DNA of 13,722 nt, taken from NCBI GenBank assembly GCA_021793115.1, contig JAJYTJ010000100.1, forward strand, positions 1 through 13,722. The letters are read 5' to 3'. Below are positions 1 through 7,673 of the stretch, in pieces. The notes beneath the pieces are model-generated. The model was not told the DNA's origin. It ran no database searches and worked only from the letters and a program-made list of their open reading frames with translations. The first letter of the stretch is position 1. Each line of letters begins with the position of its first letter. Both the position numbers and the translations under genes were made by a program. This DNA is from Actinomycetes bacterium. GTDB lineage: Bacteria; Actinomycetota; Actinomycetes; Actinomycetales; Cellulomonadaceae.

Positions 1-162
1 ACGTTCGTCGACTCGGCCGGGGTCGCCTTCGTCCTGCAGCTCTACATGGCCGCGCGTGAGGCAGGGATCCCGGTGACGCTGCGCGACCCGCACCGCACGT
101 TGCGCGACGTGCTGGCCGTGGTGCGCGCCGGGAGCGGACACGCCGAGGACGGCTGGGACTGA
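1..162 (+). CDS. STAS-domain protein, C-terminal fragment (5' end outside window)
   Basis: An open frame runs from base 1 to the TGA at 160-162, giving 53 visible residues. The segment FVDSAGVAFVLQLY, followed by AAREAGIPVTLRDP, matches the second half of a STAS domain of the anti-sigma-factor antagonist type. In that family the D-S-x-G motif carries the serine phosphorylated by the cognate anti-sigma kinase (here S5 of the fragment), and the protein controls a partner-switching sigma factor in the cytoplasm. The start and the N-terminal half are missing, so fusion to another domain cannot be excluded. Thirty bases separate it from sbcD, but sbcD appears to have its own promoter, so the two are probably not functionally linked. 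The assignment rests on a short motif and is moderately sure. Confidence 0.6.
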   Translation, partial: TFVDSAGVAFVLQLYMAAREAGIPVTLRDPHRTLRDVLAVVRAGSGHAEDGWD

Positions 163-180
163 GCTGTCGGTGCGCCTGGT

Positions 181-192
181 TACGGTCGGCGC
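181..192 (+). promoter_or_regulatory. Probable -10 element for a leaderless sbcD transcript
   Basis: TACGGT lies at 181-186, exactly six bases before the ATG at 193. No purine-rich Shine-Dalgarno sequence precedes that ATG. In actinobacteria a TANNNT hexamer six or seven bases before the start codon is the usual arrangement for leaderless mRNAs, with transcription starting at the A of the ATG. No convincing -35 element is visible. The same hexamer sits seven bases before the GTG at 6381, which supports the reading. Confidence 0.55.
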
Positions 193-1332
193 ATGCGGCT
201 GCTCCACACGTCCGACTGGCACCTGGGCCGCACCCTGCACGGCGTCGACCTGCTGGAGCACCAGGCGGCGTACCTCGACCACCTCGTGGAGCTCGCCCGC
301 ACCGAGCGGGTGGACGCGGTGCTCGTCGCGGGCGACGTCTACGACCGGGCGATCCCGTCGGTCGAGGCCGTCGCGGTGCTCTCGGACGCGCTCGCGCGGC
401 TCGCGGAGACCACGTCGGTCGTCCTGACCTCCGGGAACCACGACTCGTCGACCCGGCTGGGCTTCGGCGCCGCGCTCATGCGTGACCGGGTGCGGCTGCG
501 CACCGCGGTGGCCGCCCTCGCCGAGCCGGTGGTGGTGGGGGACGCGCTCGTGTACGGGCTGCCGTACCTCGAGCCGGACTTCGCGCGCGTGCAGCTGGCC
601 GACGCCGACGAGCCGTTGCCCCGCTCGCACGAGGCGGTGCTGGCGGCGGCGATGCGCCGGGTGCGCGCGGACCGCGCGCGCCGGCCGGAGCGTCGCGCGG
701 TGGTCATGGCGCACGCGTTCGTCACGGGCGGCCTGCCGAGCGAGTCGGAGCGGGACATCCGCGTCGGCGGGGTGGACCAGGTGGCGGCCGGGGTGTTCGC
801 CGGCGTGGACTACGTGGCGCTCGGGCACCTGCACGGGCCGCAGGCGGTCGCGGGTCCGGGCGGGGTGGTGGTGCGCTACAGCGGGTCGCCGCTGGCGTAC
901 TCGTTCGGCGAGCAGCACCAGCACAAGTCCACGGCGCTCGTGGACCTGTCGGGGGACGAGCCCGCGGTGACGCTCGTGCCCGCCCCCGTGCCGCGCGCGC
1001 TCGCGGACGTCACCGGGACGCTCGACGAGCTGCTCGCCTCGTCCGCCCACGTCGCGGACTGGGTCCGCGTCACCGTGACGGACTCGGCGCGGCCCGCCGA
1101 CCTGCAGCGACGCGTGCGCGCCCACTTCCCGCACGCGCTCGTGGTGATGCACGCGCCGACCGGCGCGGGCCCGGGGGCGTCCCGCGCCGTGGCCGTCGGG
1201 GCGGGCAGCGACCCGCTGGACGTCGCGGCGCAGTTCGTGCGCCACGTGACCGGTGCGCCCCCGAGCCCGGCCGAGGTGGCGGTGCTGCGCCGCGCCTACG
1301 AGGACGTGACGGCCGCGGAGCGGAGCGCCTGA
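193..1332 (+). CDS. sbcD: Exonuclease SbcCD subunit D (SbcD, Mre11-type)
   Basis: This 379-residue protein is the manganese-dependent calcineurin-like phosphodiesterase subunit of SbcCD, which opens DNA hairpins and trims blocked double-strand ends in the cytoplasm. The metal-binding motifs appear in the expected order: SDWHLG at residues 7-12, GDVYDR at 47-52, GNHD at 81-84, MAHAF at 172-176 and GHLHG at 211-215. A capping domain follows and ends near residue 379. Length is close to that of other SbcD proteins. The ATG at 193 is chosen because MRLLHTSDWHLG is the canonical N-terminus and a -10 hexamer sits six bases upstream. The stop codon overlaps the start of sbcC by one base (TGATG), so the two are translationally coupled. 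The call is firm. Confidence 0.95.
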   Translation: MRLLHTSDWHLGRTLHGVDLLEHQAAYLDHLVELARTERVDAVLVAGDVYDRAIPSVEAVAVLSDALARLAETTSVVLTSGNHDSSTRLGFGAALMRDRVRLRTAVAALAEPVVVGDALVYGLPYLEPDFARVQLADADEPLPRSHEAVLAAAMRRVRADRARRPERRAVVMAHAFVTGGLPSESERDIRVGGVDQVAAGVFAGVDYVALGHLHGPQAVAGPGGVVVRYSGSPLAYSFGEQHQHKSTALVDLSGDEPAVTLVPAPVPRALADVTGTLDELLASSAHVADWVRVTVTDSARPADLQRRVRAHFPHALVVMHAPTGAGPGASRAVAVGAGSDPLDVAAQFVRHVTGAPPSPAEVAVLRRAYEDVTAAERSA

Positions 1333-4300
1333 TGCAGCTGCGCACGCTCACGCTCCAGGCGATCGGGCCCTTCGCCGGCCGGCACACCGTCGACGTGGCG
1401 CGTCTCGCCGCGTCCGGGCTGTTCCTGCTGGAGGGCCCCACCGGCGCCGGCAAGTCGACCCTCATCGACGCGGTGGTGTTCGCGCTCTACGGCACGGTCG
1501 CCTCGGCGCAGGCCTCCGAGGAACGGCTGCGCTCCACGGCCGCCGCGCCGGGCACCGAGAGCTTCGTCGACCTCGTTTTCGAGGTGCCCGCGGGCGTGTT
1601 CCGGGTGCGGCGCTCGCCGCAGTACGAGCGCACCAAGCGCCGTGGCGAGGGGACGACGACGCAGCAGGCCACCGTGCGCGCCTGGCGCCTGCCGGCGGAC
1701 ACGCCCACGGGCGCGTCGCCCGAGGAGCTGGACGCCTACGGCGAGCCGCTCGGCAGCCGGCTCGACGAGGTGGGTCAGCTGGTGTCCGGGTGGGTGGGGC
1801 TCGACCGCCAGCAGTTCGTCCAGACCGTGGTGCTGCCGCAGGGCGAGTTCGCGTCGTTCCTGCGCGCCCGGCCGGAGGACCGGCGGCTGCTCCTGCAGAA
1901 GATCTTCGGCACCCAGGTGTACGAGGACCTCGTCGCGCGCCTCGCCGAGCTGCGCCGCGAGGCGAACGCCGCGGTGGCGGCGGCGACCACGGCGCTCGGC
2001 GGGGCGGTGTCGCACCTCGCCGGCGCCGCACGGCTCGACGACGAGGCCGCAGCGGCGCTCCAGGCCGAGCTCGACGCGGTGCTGGCGGTCTCCCGCATGC
2101 CGGTGGGCACGGCGGCGTCGACGCCGGCCGCCGCCGTCGACGGCACGGTCGAGGCCGCCGTCGCGGGGGCGCAGGCCGTGGTGGCGAGCCGGACGGCGAC
2201 GCTCGTCGCCGAGGCGGACGCGGCGGCCGTCGCCGCGGCGGAGGCGGACCGGGCGCGTGCGCTGGCGCGGGCCGCGCTGGACCGGGCGACCGCGACGGCC
2301 GCGGTGCTCGCGCGCCGCGACGGTCTGCGCGCGGAACGCGACGCCTTGGCGGCCGTGGCGGGGACGGCTCAGGAGCGGGTCGGCCGCCTGGCGCGCGCGC
2401 GGCAGGCCGCGACGGTGCGGGCGCTCCTCGACGGCGTGGACGGTGCCGCGACGGTCCTCGAGGCGGCCGCGAAGGAGCTGACGGCGGCGCTCGACGCCGC
2501 GCCGAGCGCGTTGGCGGTGGCCGCCGGCCTGGCGGCCGGGGTCGGCTCCGGCTCGCTCGACGACGCCCGGCGGCACGTCGACCCGGGGCCGTCCGGCGGC
2601 GAGCCCGCCGACGCCGGCCTGCGCGCTCGCCTCGACGCGGCCGCCCGGGACGCCGCGCGCGTCGCCGCGACCCTGGAGCGCCTGGTGGCCCTCGAGGCGG
2701 GCCTGTCCCGCCGGGGCGCGGAGCTCGACGAGCGCGGCACGGCGGTCGCGCGGATGCGGGCCGAGGTGGCGGTGGTGGCCGAGTGGCTCGCCGCGCGGCC
2801 CGCCGACCGCGCGGCCCTGGTGGCACGGCTCGACGAGGCGCGCGCGCTCGCCGCCGCGCTCCCCGGGCAGCAGGCGGTGGCGCAGGCGGCGCGGGACCGG
2901 CTTGCCGCGCACGACGACCTGGCCGTCGCCCTCGCCGAGCAGCGCGCGGCCGAGGCCAAGCGGGCCGAGGACGCCGCGCTGGCGGTGGCGGCCGTGGCGC
3001 AGGAGGCGACGCTCCGGCAGGCCCGCGTGGCGGGGCTCGCCGGCGAGCTGGCGCAGGCGCTCGCGCCGGGAGCGCCGTGCCCGGTGTGCGGCTCGAGCGA
3101 GCACCCGGCGCCGGCGGCGCTCGGCCCGGACCACGTGGCGGAGGCCGACCTCGAGGCCGCCGAGCACGCCAGGGTCGCGGCCGAGGACCGGCTGCGGGTG
3201 GCGGCCCGGCGGGCCGACACGGCCGCGGGCCGCGTGGCCACGCTGCGGTCGCAGGTGGGCGAGGGCGACCGGGAGGGCGCGCTGGCGGCGTTGGCCGCGG
3301 CGGAGGAGTCCCTGGCCCGCGGCTCGGCCGCGGTGGCGCAGGTCCCGGTGCTCGCGGCCCGGCTCACCGGGTTCGACGACGAGACGGCCACGCGCGCGGC
3401 GGCCCTGCGGCAGGCCGAGGCCGAGCTCGCGGCGGCCGAGGCGGCGCTCGCGACCGAGCGGCGGACGCTCGCGGACGACGCCGACGAGGTGGCCGCCGCG
3501 CGCGAGGGGCACGTGACGGTCGCCGCCCGGCGCGGCGCCCTCGTCTCGCTCGCGGGCGCGGCCGACGAGCTGCGCGACGCCCTCGACGCGCGGGACGCCG
3601 CGCGGGCCGCGCTCGCCGAGCGCACGACGCAGCGCGACGCCGGTGTGGCGGCGGCCGGGTTCACGACGGCCGACGAGGCGAGGGCGGCCCTGCTGGCGCC
3701 CGACGAGCTCGCCCGGCTCGACGCGGAGGTGACGCGGCACGCCGCCGACGTGCAGCGCGTCGAGGCCGGCCTGGCGGAGGAGGCGGTCGCGGCGCTGCCC
3801 GAGGACCTCGTCGTCGACCTGGCCGGGGCGCAGGAGGCCGAGCGTCGCGCGCGGCTGGACGCCGAGGCGGCGGCGGGGGCGGAGCGCCTGGCGCGCGACG
3901 TGGCCGGCGCGGCGCTCGCGTCGGCCGAGCTCGTGGTGCAGCAGGCCCGCGCCGTGGCCGAGCGGGTGCGCGACGCCGCGCCGGTGGTGCGGCTCGCCAC
4001 CCTCGCGGCCGGTGCCGGCGACAACGCCAAGGGGCTGACCCTGGGGACGTTCGTGCTCATGCGTCGGTTCGAGGACGTGGTCGCGGCCGCGAACGACCGG
4101 CTGCTGCTCATGTCGGACGGGCGCTACGAGCTGGTGCGCTCCGACGAGAAGGAGGACGTGCGAGGGCGCAGCAGCCTGGCGATGCGCGTCATCGACCACG
4201 TCAACGACGTCCCGCGCGACCCGCGGACGCTGTCCGGCGGCGAGACGTTCTACGTCAGCCTGTGCCTGGCGCTGGGGCTGGCCGACGTGGTGACGGCCGA

Positions 4301-4526
4301 GGCCGGCGGGATCGACCTGGGGACGCTGTTCGTCGACGAGGGCTTCGGCTCGCTCGACCCGCACGTGCTGGACCAGGTGCTGGCCGAGCTCGGCCGGCTG
4401 CGGGCCGGCGGGCGGGTGGTGGGCGTGGTGTCGCACGTCGAGGCGCTCAAGCAGGCGATCGCCGACCGGATCGAGGTGCGACCGCGGCCGGACGGCACGA
4501 GCACGCTGACGGTGCGCGCCGGCTGA
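1332..4526 (+). CDS. sbcC: Exonuclease SbcCD subunit C (SbcC, Rad50-type ATPase)
   Basis: This 1064-residue SMC-like ATPase partners SbcD. The N-terminal half of the ATPase head carries Walker A GPTGAGKST (residues 35-43). A very long Ala/Arg/Glu-rich region of coiled-coil character is interrupted near its middle by the zinc hook CPVC (residues 583-586), through which two molecules dimerise. The C-terminal half carries the ABC signature LSGGE (967-971) and Walker B LFVDEG with D1002 and E1003. Length is typical of the family. It starts one base inside the sbcD stop codon and needs no separate promoter. The gene ends six bases before the convergent stop codon at 4533, so there is almost no room for a terminator. 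Long open frames on the opposite strand and in the +2 frame are by-products of GC content. The call is firm. Confidence 0.95.
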   Translation: MQLRTLTLQAIGPFAGRHTVDVARLAASGLFLLEGPTGAGKSTLIDAVVFALYGTVASAQASEERLRSTAAAPGTESFVDLVFEVPAGVFRVRRSPQYERTKRRGEGTTTQQATVRAWRLPADTPTGASPEELDAYGEPLGSRLDEVGQLVSGWVGLDRQQFVQTVVLPQGEFASFLRARPEDRRLLLQKIFGTQVYEDLVARLAELRREANAAVAAATTALGGAVSHLAGAARLDDEAAAALQAELDAVLAVSRMPVGTAASTPAAAVDGTVEAAVAGAQAVVASRTATLVAEADAAAVAAAEADRARALARAALDRATATAAVLARRDGLRAERDALAAVAGTAQERVGRLARARQAATVRALLDGVDGAATVLEAAAKELTAALDAAPSALAVAAGLAAGVGSGSLDDARRHVDPGPSGGEPADAGLRARLDAAARDAARVAATLERLVALEAGLSRRGAELDERGTAVARMRAEVAVVAEWLAARPADRAALVARLDEARALAAALPGQQAVAQAARDRLAAHDDLAVALAEQRAAEAKRAEDAALAVAAVAQEATLRQARVAGLAGELAQALAPGAPCPVCGSSEHPAPAALGPDHVAEADLEAAEHARVAAEDRLRVAARRADTAAGRVATLRSQVGEGDREGALAALAAAEESLARGSAAVAQVPVLAARLTGFDDETATRAAALRQAEAELAAAEAALATERRTLADDADEVAAAREGHVTVAARRGALVSLAGAADELRDALDARDAARAALAERTTQRDAGVAAAGFTTADEARAALLAPDELARLDAEVTRHAADVQRVEAGLAEEAVAALPEDLVVDLAGAQEAERRARLDAEAAAGAERLARDVAGAALASAELVVQQARAVAERVRDAAPVVRLATLAAGAGDNAKGLTLGTFVLMRRFEDVVAAANDRLLLMSDGRYELVRSDEKEDVRGRSSLAMRVIDHVNDVPRDPRTLSGGETFYVSLCLALGLADVVTAEAGGIDLGTLFVDEGFGSLDPHVLDQVLAELGRLRAGGRVVGVVSHVEALKQAIADRIEVRPRPDGTSTLTVRAG

Positions 4527-4532
4527 TCCTCG

Positions 4533-4949
4533 CTACCAGGCCCAGCCCCGCCCGGCGAGCTCGACCTCCTCACGGAACCTCTCCGCCGGATCCCCCCGCG
4601 CGTGCGGCGGGACCTCGACGCCGGCCAGCCGGCACGCCTCCTCGAGCAGGTCGTCGTAGGCCAGCTGGGAGGCGATGATCCGTTCGGCGCGGGCCATGGC
4701 GCGCTTGTCCGCCTCGAGGGACTGCACGTGCCGCGCGACCACGCCGAGCCGGTCCTGCACCCACAGGGTGTCGAACGGGTCGGGCGTGGCCGCCCGGTGC
4801 GACCGGCGCAGGTGGGCCGCCAGGTGCTCGAGGCGCGCCGCGAGCCACAGCCGCCACCGCGGCCGGTCCGGCCCGGGCAGCAGCTCCAGGAGCGCGACGA
4901 AGACCAGCCCTGGGATCAGGGTGAGGAGCACCGCCGCCGCTGCCCACAT
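4533..4949 (-). CDS. Small membrane-anchored protein of unknown function
   Basis: I do not recognise a characterised family. The 138-residue product begins MWAAAAVLLTLIPGLVFVALL, a hydrophobic stretch suitable for one N-terminal membrane helix. A basic, Arg/His-rich segment follows (about residues 25-55), then a long charged region likely to be helical (about 60-110) with the run SLEADKRAMARAERI, and a C-terminus ending in GRGWAW. The cytoplasmic part looks helical and could mediate oligomerisation, but that is inference. The ATG at 4949 is preferred over a GTG at 5024 because the extra 25 residues are not hydrophobic and run from a palindrome. AAGGG also lies nine bases before the ATG. It converges on sbcC with a six-base gap. 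A perfect 18-base palindrome lies 51 bases upstream and may control it. Confidence 0.7.
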   Translation of the reverse strand: MWAAAAVLLTLIPGLVFVALLELLPGPDRPRWRLWLAARLEHLAAHLRRSHRAATPDPFDTLWVQDRLGVVARHVQSLEADKRAMARAERIIASQLAYDDLLEEACRLAGVEVPPHARGDPAERFREEVELAGRGWAW

Positions 4950-5000
4950 CGTCGTACGCCCTTGGACGAAGCCGCCTGCCGGCACCAGCGTAGGAGCGGC

Positions 5001-5018
5001 GTGTGGCGTACGCCACAC
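5001..5018. promoter_or_regulatory. Perfect 18-bp palindrome, probable operator
   Basis: GTGTGGCGTACGCCACAC at this position equals its own reverse complement. It lies in the 93-base gap between the HNH gene and the small membrane protein gene, 51 bases upstream of the latter's ATG. On the minus strand TGGCGT inside the palindrome could be a -35, with TACGCT seventeen bases further as a -10, so a bound protein would block polymerase. The core GGCGTACG occurs again nine bases before the ATG. The palindrome is seen directly; the operator role and the promoter are inferred. Confidence 0.5.
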
Positions 5019-5042
5019 TTTCACGGGCCCAACGTGCGGGCG

Positions 5043-5735
5043 TCACGACGGGCGGGCGACGAGGCAGCCGCGCAGCACGCGACCGGCCGCCGCGTGCTCC
5101 GCGGGCGTCAGCCACAGGCCGTAGGCCGCCTTGACCCGCAGCTGTCGCACCACGTAGACGCACGCGAAGCCGTGCTGCGGGGGGAGCCACTGGGCCGCGT
5201 CGCTCGCCCCCTTGTCCTGGTTGGCGTCGCCCGAGACCGCGACGAGGTTCGCCGGGTCGTTGGCGAATGCCAGGCGGCGGGACGCGGGCCAGGCGCGGGC
5301 GCCGGTGCGCCACGCGTCGTCCAGCGCCACGAGGTGGTCGATCTGCACGGCCGCGGAGTCCGGCCCGCGGACGAACGCGATCACCGTGCCCGTGTACGGG
5401 TCGTCGAGCGTGCCGGCGAGCACCACGCAGCCCGCGGCGTCGCGGCGGACGTCGCGCAGATCGCGCGCCAGGACGTCGTTGCGGGTGTCGCACCCGTTGC
5501 CGTCGACGTCGGCCCACGCCGGTCCGAAGCGCTCGCGCGCGTACCCGTCGTCGGGGTCCGCGGGGCGCACCGGGAGCGCGTCGAGCGCGGCCCGCGCCGC
5601 GGCGAGGTCGTCGGCCGCGACCGGGTACCTCGCCGCCGTCCGGGCCCCGGCCCACCACGGCAGGCCGAGGCCGGTGACGAGCCCGACGACGAGCAGCGCC
5701 ACCCACACCGCGGCCGGCACGCGCGAGAACCGCAC
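5043..5735 (-). CDS. HNH endonuclease family protein (DUF1524/GmrSD C-terminal type), membrane-anchored or exported
   Basis: The 230-residue protein has a hydrophobic segment at residues 8-27 (AVWVALLVVGLVTGLGL), which is either an uncleaved anchor or a signal sequence. The C-terminal half carries the DUF1524-type HNH nuclease signature: QIDHLVAL (131-138, with D133 and H134), NDPANLVAV (159-167) and NQDKGASDAAQWLPP (172-186), followed by YGLWLTPAE. These correspond to the D-H...N...N-x-x-K pattern of the beta-beta-alpha-metal nucleases. Two cysteines before the core (C82, C103) and two after it (C192, C224) could form disulfides outside the cell. Related stand-alone exported proteins are common in actinobacteria and are thought to cut nucleic acid outside the cytoplasm; no partner restriction subunit is present. 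The start is a GTG without a clear Shine-Dalgarno sequence, so the exact N-terminus is uncertain. Confidence 0.85.
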   Translation of the reverse strand: MRFSRVPAAVWVALLVVGLVTGLGLPWWAGARTAARYPVAADDLAAARAALDALPVRPADPDDGYARERFGPAWADVDGNGCDTRNDVLARDLRDVRRDAAGCVVLAGTLDDPYTGTVIAFVRGPDSAAVQIDHLVALDDAWRTGARAWPASRRLAFANDPANLVAVSGDANQDKGASDAAQWLPPQHGFACVYVVRQLRVKAAYGLWLTPAEHAAAGRVLRGCLVARPS

Positions 5736-5781
5736 GGTGGGCAGGGTGCCCGGTTCGCGGCGTCACGGGTCGCGGCGTCGT

Positions 5782-5901
5782 CGGCTCGGCGCGGCCGGCC
5801 GGAACGCCACCGGCTGTGGGTGGCTCGGCTAGGTCGGTCCGGCTCGGCTCGATCGGCTGGCTGTGGACGGCTCGGCCGGCTCGGCCGGCTCGGCCGAGCC
5901 G
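5782..5901. repeat. CGGCTCGG-rich simple repeat ending in a 16-bp palindrome
   Basis: The 178-base gap between the HNH gene and the nitroreductase gene is built on CGGCTCGG: scattered near-copies at 5782, 5822 and 5840, then three exact tandem copies of CGGCTCGGC at 5868-5894. The last runs into CGGCTCGGCCGAGCCG (5886-5901), a perfect palindrome. It lies 13 bases beyond the stop codon of the leftward nitroreductase gene. The transcript could form a GC-rich hairpin there, so a terminator role is possible, although no T-run follows. No convincing gene lies in the gap. Confidence 0.5.
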
Positions 5902-5913
5902 CGATGGCCGGGA

Positions 5914-6327
5914 TCAGGCGGGATCGAGCACGAACACCGGGATGACGCGTTCGGTGCGCGTCTGGTACGTCGCGTAGTCGGGCCAGGCGGCGACCGCGCG
6001 CTCCCACCACGCGTCGCGCTCCGCGCCGGAGACCTCGCGCGCCACGTAGTCGCGCCGCACGGCACCGTCCTGGAGCTGCACCCGGGGGTGCGCCACGAGG
6101 TTGTGGTACCAGACGGGATGCGTGGGGGCGCCGCCCTTGGACGCCACCACGGCGTACGAGCCGTCGTGCTCGACCCGCATGACGGGGACCTTGCGGGGGT
6201 TGCCGCTCTTGGCGCCGATGGTGGTGACGACGACGATCGGCTTGCCCTGCAGCGTGCCGCCCTCGGCGCCGTCGGTCCGCTCGAAGAGCTCGGCCTGCTC
6301 GTCGGCCCAGGAATGGGAGGTGCTCAT
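5914..6327 (-). CDS. Deazaflavin (F420)-dependent nitroreductase family protein
   Basis: The 137-residue protein has the compact split-barrel pattern of the DDN/F420H2-dependent reductase family, which uses reduced F420 to reduce quinones, nitro compounds or other small molecules. The key stretch is [20 protein letters not shown] (29-48), then [18 protein letters not shown] (51-68), [14 protein letters not shown] (70-83) and a late PVFVLDP. In characterised relatives the basic loop after the first strands and the ASKGGAP segment contact F420. Length is normal for the short members. The native substrate cannot be told from sequence; the quinone/membrane-protection role known for mycobacterial Ddn is only an analogy. 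Its start lies 53 bases from the divergent hydrolase, and an inverted repeat GCCGTG-N5-CACGGC abuts the ATG. Confidence 0.88.
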   Translation of the reverse strand: MSTSHSWADEQAELFERTDGAEGGTLQGKPIVVVTTIGAKSGNPRKVPVMRVEHDGSYAVVASKGGAPTHPVWYHNLVAHPRVQLQDGAVRRDYVAREVSGAERDAWWERAVAAWPDYATYQTRTERVIPVFVLDPA

Positions 6328-6344
6328 GCCGTGGCCAACACGGC
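6328..6344. promoter_or_regulatory. Inverted repeat in the divergent promoter region
   Basis: GCCGTG (6328-6333) and CACGGC (6339-6344) are perfect inverted arms separated by five bases. They touch the start codon of the nitroreductase gene and lie 36 bases before the GTG of the hydrolase. The intergenic region is only 53 bases, so a protein bound here could affect both genes. Alternatively it is a 5' hairpin in one message. In such GC-rich DNA a six-base inverted repeat can arise by chance. Confidence 0.25.
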
Positions 6345-6367
6345 GGGGCGGCGCCGTCTTCCCCGAG

Positions 6368-6380
6368 TACGGTGCGGGTC
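6368..6380 (+). promoter_or_regulatory. Probable -10 element for a leaderless hydrolase transcript
   Basis: TACGGT at 6368-6373 is followed by seven bases and the GTG at 6381. No Shine-Dalgarno sequence is visible upstream. This copies the arrangement before sbcD and argues for GTG 6381 over the in-frame GTG at 6372, which would fall inside the hexamer. No clear -35 element is visible. Confidence 0.45.
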
Positions 6381-7673
6381 GTGAGCGCCTACCCGATGAC
6401 CGGCTTCCTCGTCACCGACCACGTCGTCGAGGTCCCGGTCGACTGGTCCGACCCGGCGCGGTTCGGCTCGATCCAGGTGTTCGCGCGCGAGCTCGTCGAC
6501 CCGGCGCGGGCGGGCGACGACCTGCCGCTGCTCCTGTTCCTCCAGGGCGGCCCGGGCGGCATGGGTCCCCGGCCGATGCCGGGGTCAGGGTGGTGGACCA
6601 CGGCGCTGGCGACGCACCGCGTGGTGCTGCTGGACCAGCGCGGCACGGGCCGTTCCACGCGGGTCGACGGCCGCACCATCGCCCGCTTCGAGGACGCGCG
6701 CACCGCCGCCGACTACCTGGCGTGCTTCCGGCAGGACGCGATCGTCGAGGACGCCGAGCGGCTGCGGACGACGGTCTACGGCGGCCGCCGCTGGGCCACT
6801 CTCGGCCAGTCCTACGGCGGCTTCCTCACGCTGCGCTACCTCTCGACGCATCCCGAGGCGCTCACCGCGTGCTACGTCACCGGCGGCCTCATCGGCATCG
6901 ACGCGACCGCCGAGGACGTGTACGCCCGCACCTTCCCGCGGCAGCTGGCGCGGGACGAGCAGTTCGCGCGCGCCTTCCCGGCGGACGTCGCGGTGCTGCA
7001 CGCCGTCGCCGACCAGTGCGCCGCGGGCTCGGTGCTGCTCGCCGACGGCACGCCGCTCAGCGTGGAGCGGCTCCAGGCGCTCGGCATGCCGTTCGGCATG
7101 TCCACGGGCCACGACGAGCTGCACTGGCTGCTGGACACCGCGCTGGACCCGGACGGCCGGGTGGCGCAGGTCTTCGCCGACGAGGTGGGCCACCGCACCG
7201 CGTGGGACACCAACCCGCTGTACGCGGTGCTTCAGGAGGCCATCTACCACCAGGGCCCGCGGGCGGGCGGCTGGGCCGCGGCGGACGCGGCCGCGGCCCG
7301 ACCGGAGTTCGCCCCCTCCGCCCGGCCGCTGCGGCTGACGGGTGAGGCGTTCTTCCCGTGGGCGTACGAGCAGGTCACGGCCTTGCGCCCGTTCCGGGCC
7401 GCCGCCGAGGAGCTCGCTGTACGTAAGGAGTGGCCGGTTCTGTACGACGAGGCGCGGCTGGCCTCCAACGACGTGCCGGTGGCGGCGGTGCAGTACTACG
7501 ACGACCCCTACGTGGACCTCGACCTCGCGCTCGACACCGCCGCGCGCGTGGGCGGCACGCAGGTGTGGGTCACCAACGAGTACCTCCACGACGGGCTGCG
7601 GGTGCACGGCGACCAGATCCTGCCGAGGCTCATGGACCTGGCCGCCGGCCGCTGGAGCGTCACCGGCCGCTGA
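6381..7673 (+). CDS. Alpha/beta-fold hydrolase, proline iminopeptidase-type (peptidase family S33)
   Basis: The 430-residue protein has the hallmarks of S33 aminopeptidases, which release N-terminal proline or similar residues from peptides, probably in the cytoplasm since no signal peptide is seen. [12 protein letters not shown] (about residues 51-62) provides the oxyanion-hole loop, [10 protein letters not shown] (about 83-92) is the family's second motif, and GQSYGG (142-147) holds the nucleophile Ser144. Near the C-terminus, YYDDPYVD and [11 protein letters not shown] supply plausible catalytic Asp and His. The start is ambiguous: GTG 6372, GTG 6381 or ATG 6396. GTG 6381 is chosen from the -10 spacing. 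The last 55 codons overlap, antisense, the end of the convergent ABC permease gene, and the putative catalytic Asp and His lie in that shared stretch. The actual substrate is unknown. Confidence 0.88.
   Translation: MSAYPMTGFLVTDHVVEVPVDWSDPARFGSIQVFARELVDPARAGDDLPLLLFLQGGPGGMGPRPMPGSGWWTTALATHRVVLLDQRGTGRSTRVDGRTIARFEDARTAADYLACFRQDAIVEDAERLRTTVYGGRRWATLGQSYGGFLTLRYLSTHPEALTACYVTGGLIGIDATAEDVYARTFPRQLARDEQFARAFPADVAVLHAVADQCAAGSVLLADGTPLSVERLQALGMPFGMSTGHDELHWLLDTALDPDGRVAQVFADEVGHRTAWDTNPLYAVLQEAIYHQGPRAGGWAAADAAAARPEFAPSARPLRLTGEAFFPWAYEQVTALRPFRAAAEELAVRKEWPVLYDEARLASNDVPVAAVQYYDDPYVDLDLALDTAARVGGTQVWVTNEYLHDGLRVHGDQILPRLMDLAAGRWSVTGR

Noticed and set aside
1296..4436. Open frame of more than 1000 codons on the minus strand opposite sbcC
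   Set aside because: It mirrors the coding strand of a confidently identified sbcC and its product is an Arg/Gly/His-rich string with no domain. Long antisense frames are expected at this GC content.
1790..4678. Long plus-strand frame in a second register through sbcC
   Set aside because: The product is almost wholly Gly/Arg/Ala and lacks motifs; sbcC in its own frame has every ATPase motif and the zinc hook.
6372..6380. GTG at 6372 as the hydrolase start
   Set aside because: It overlaps the probable -10 hexamer TACGGT and has no ribosome site; GTG 6381 fits leaderless spacing.
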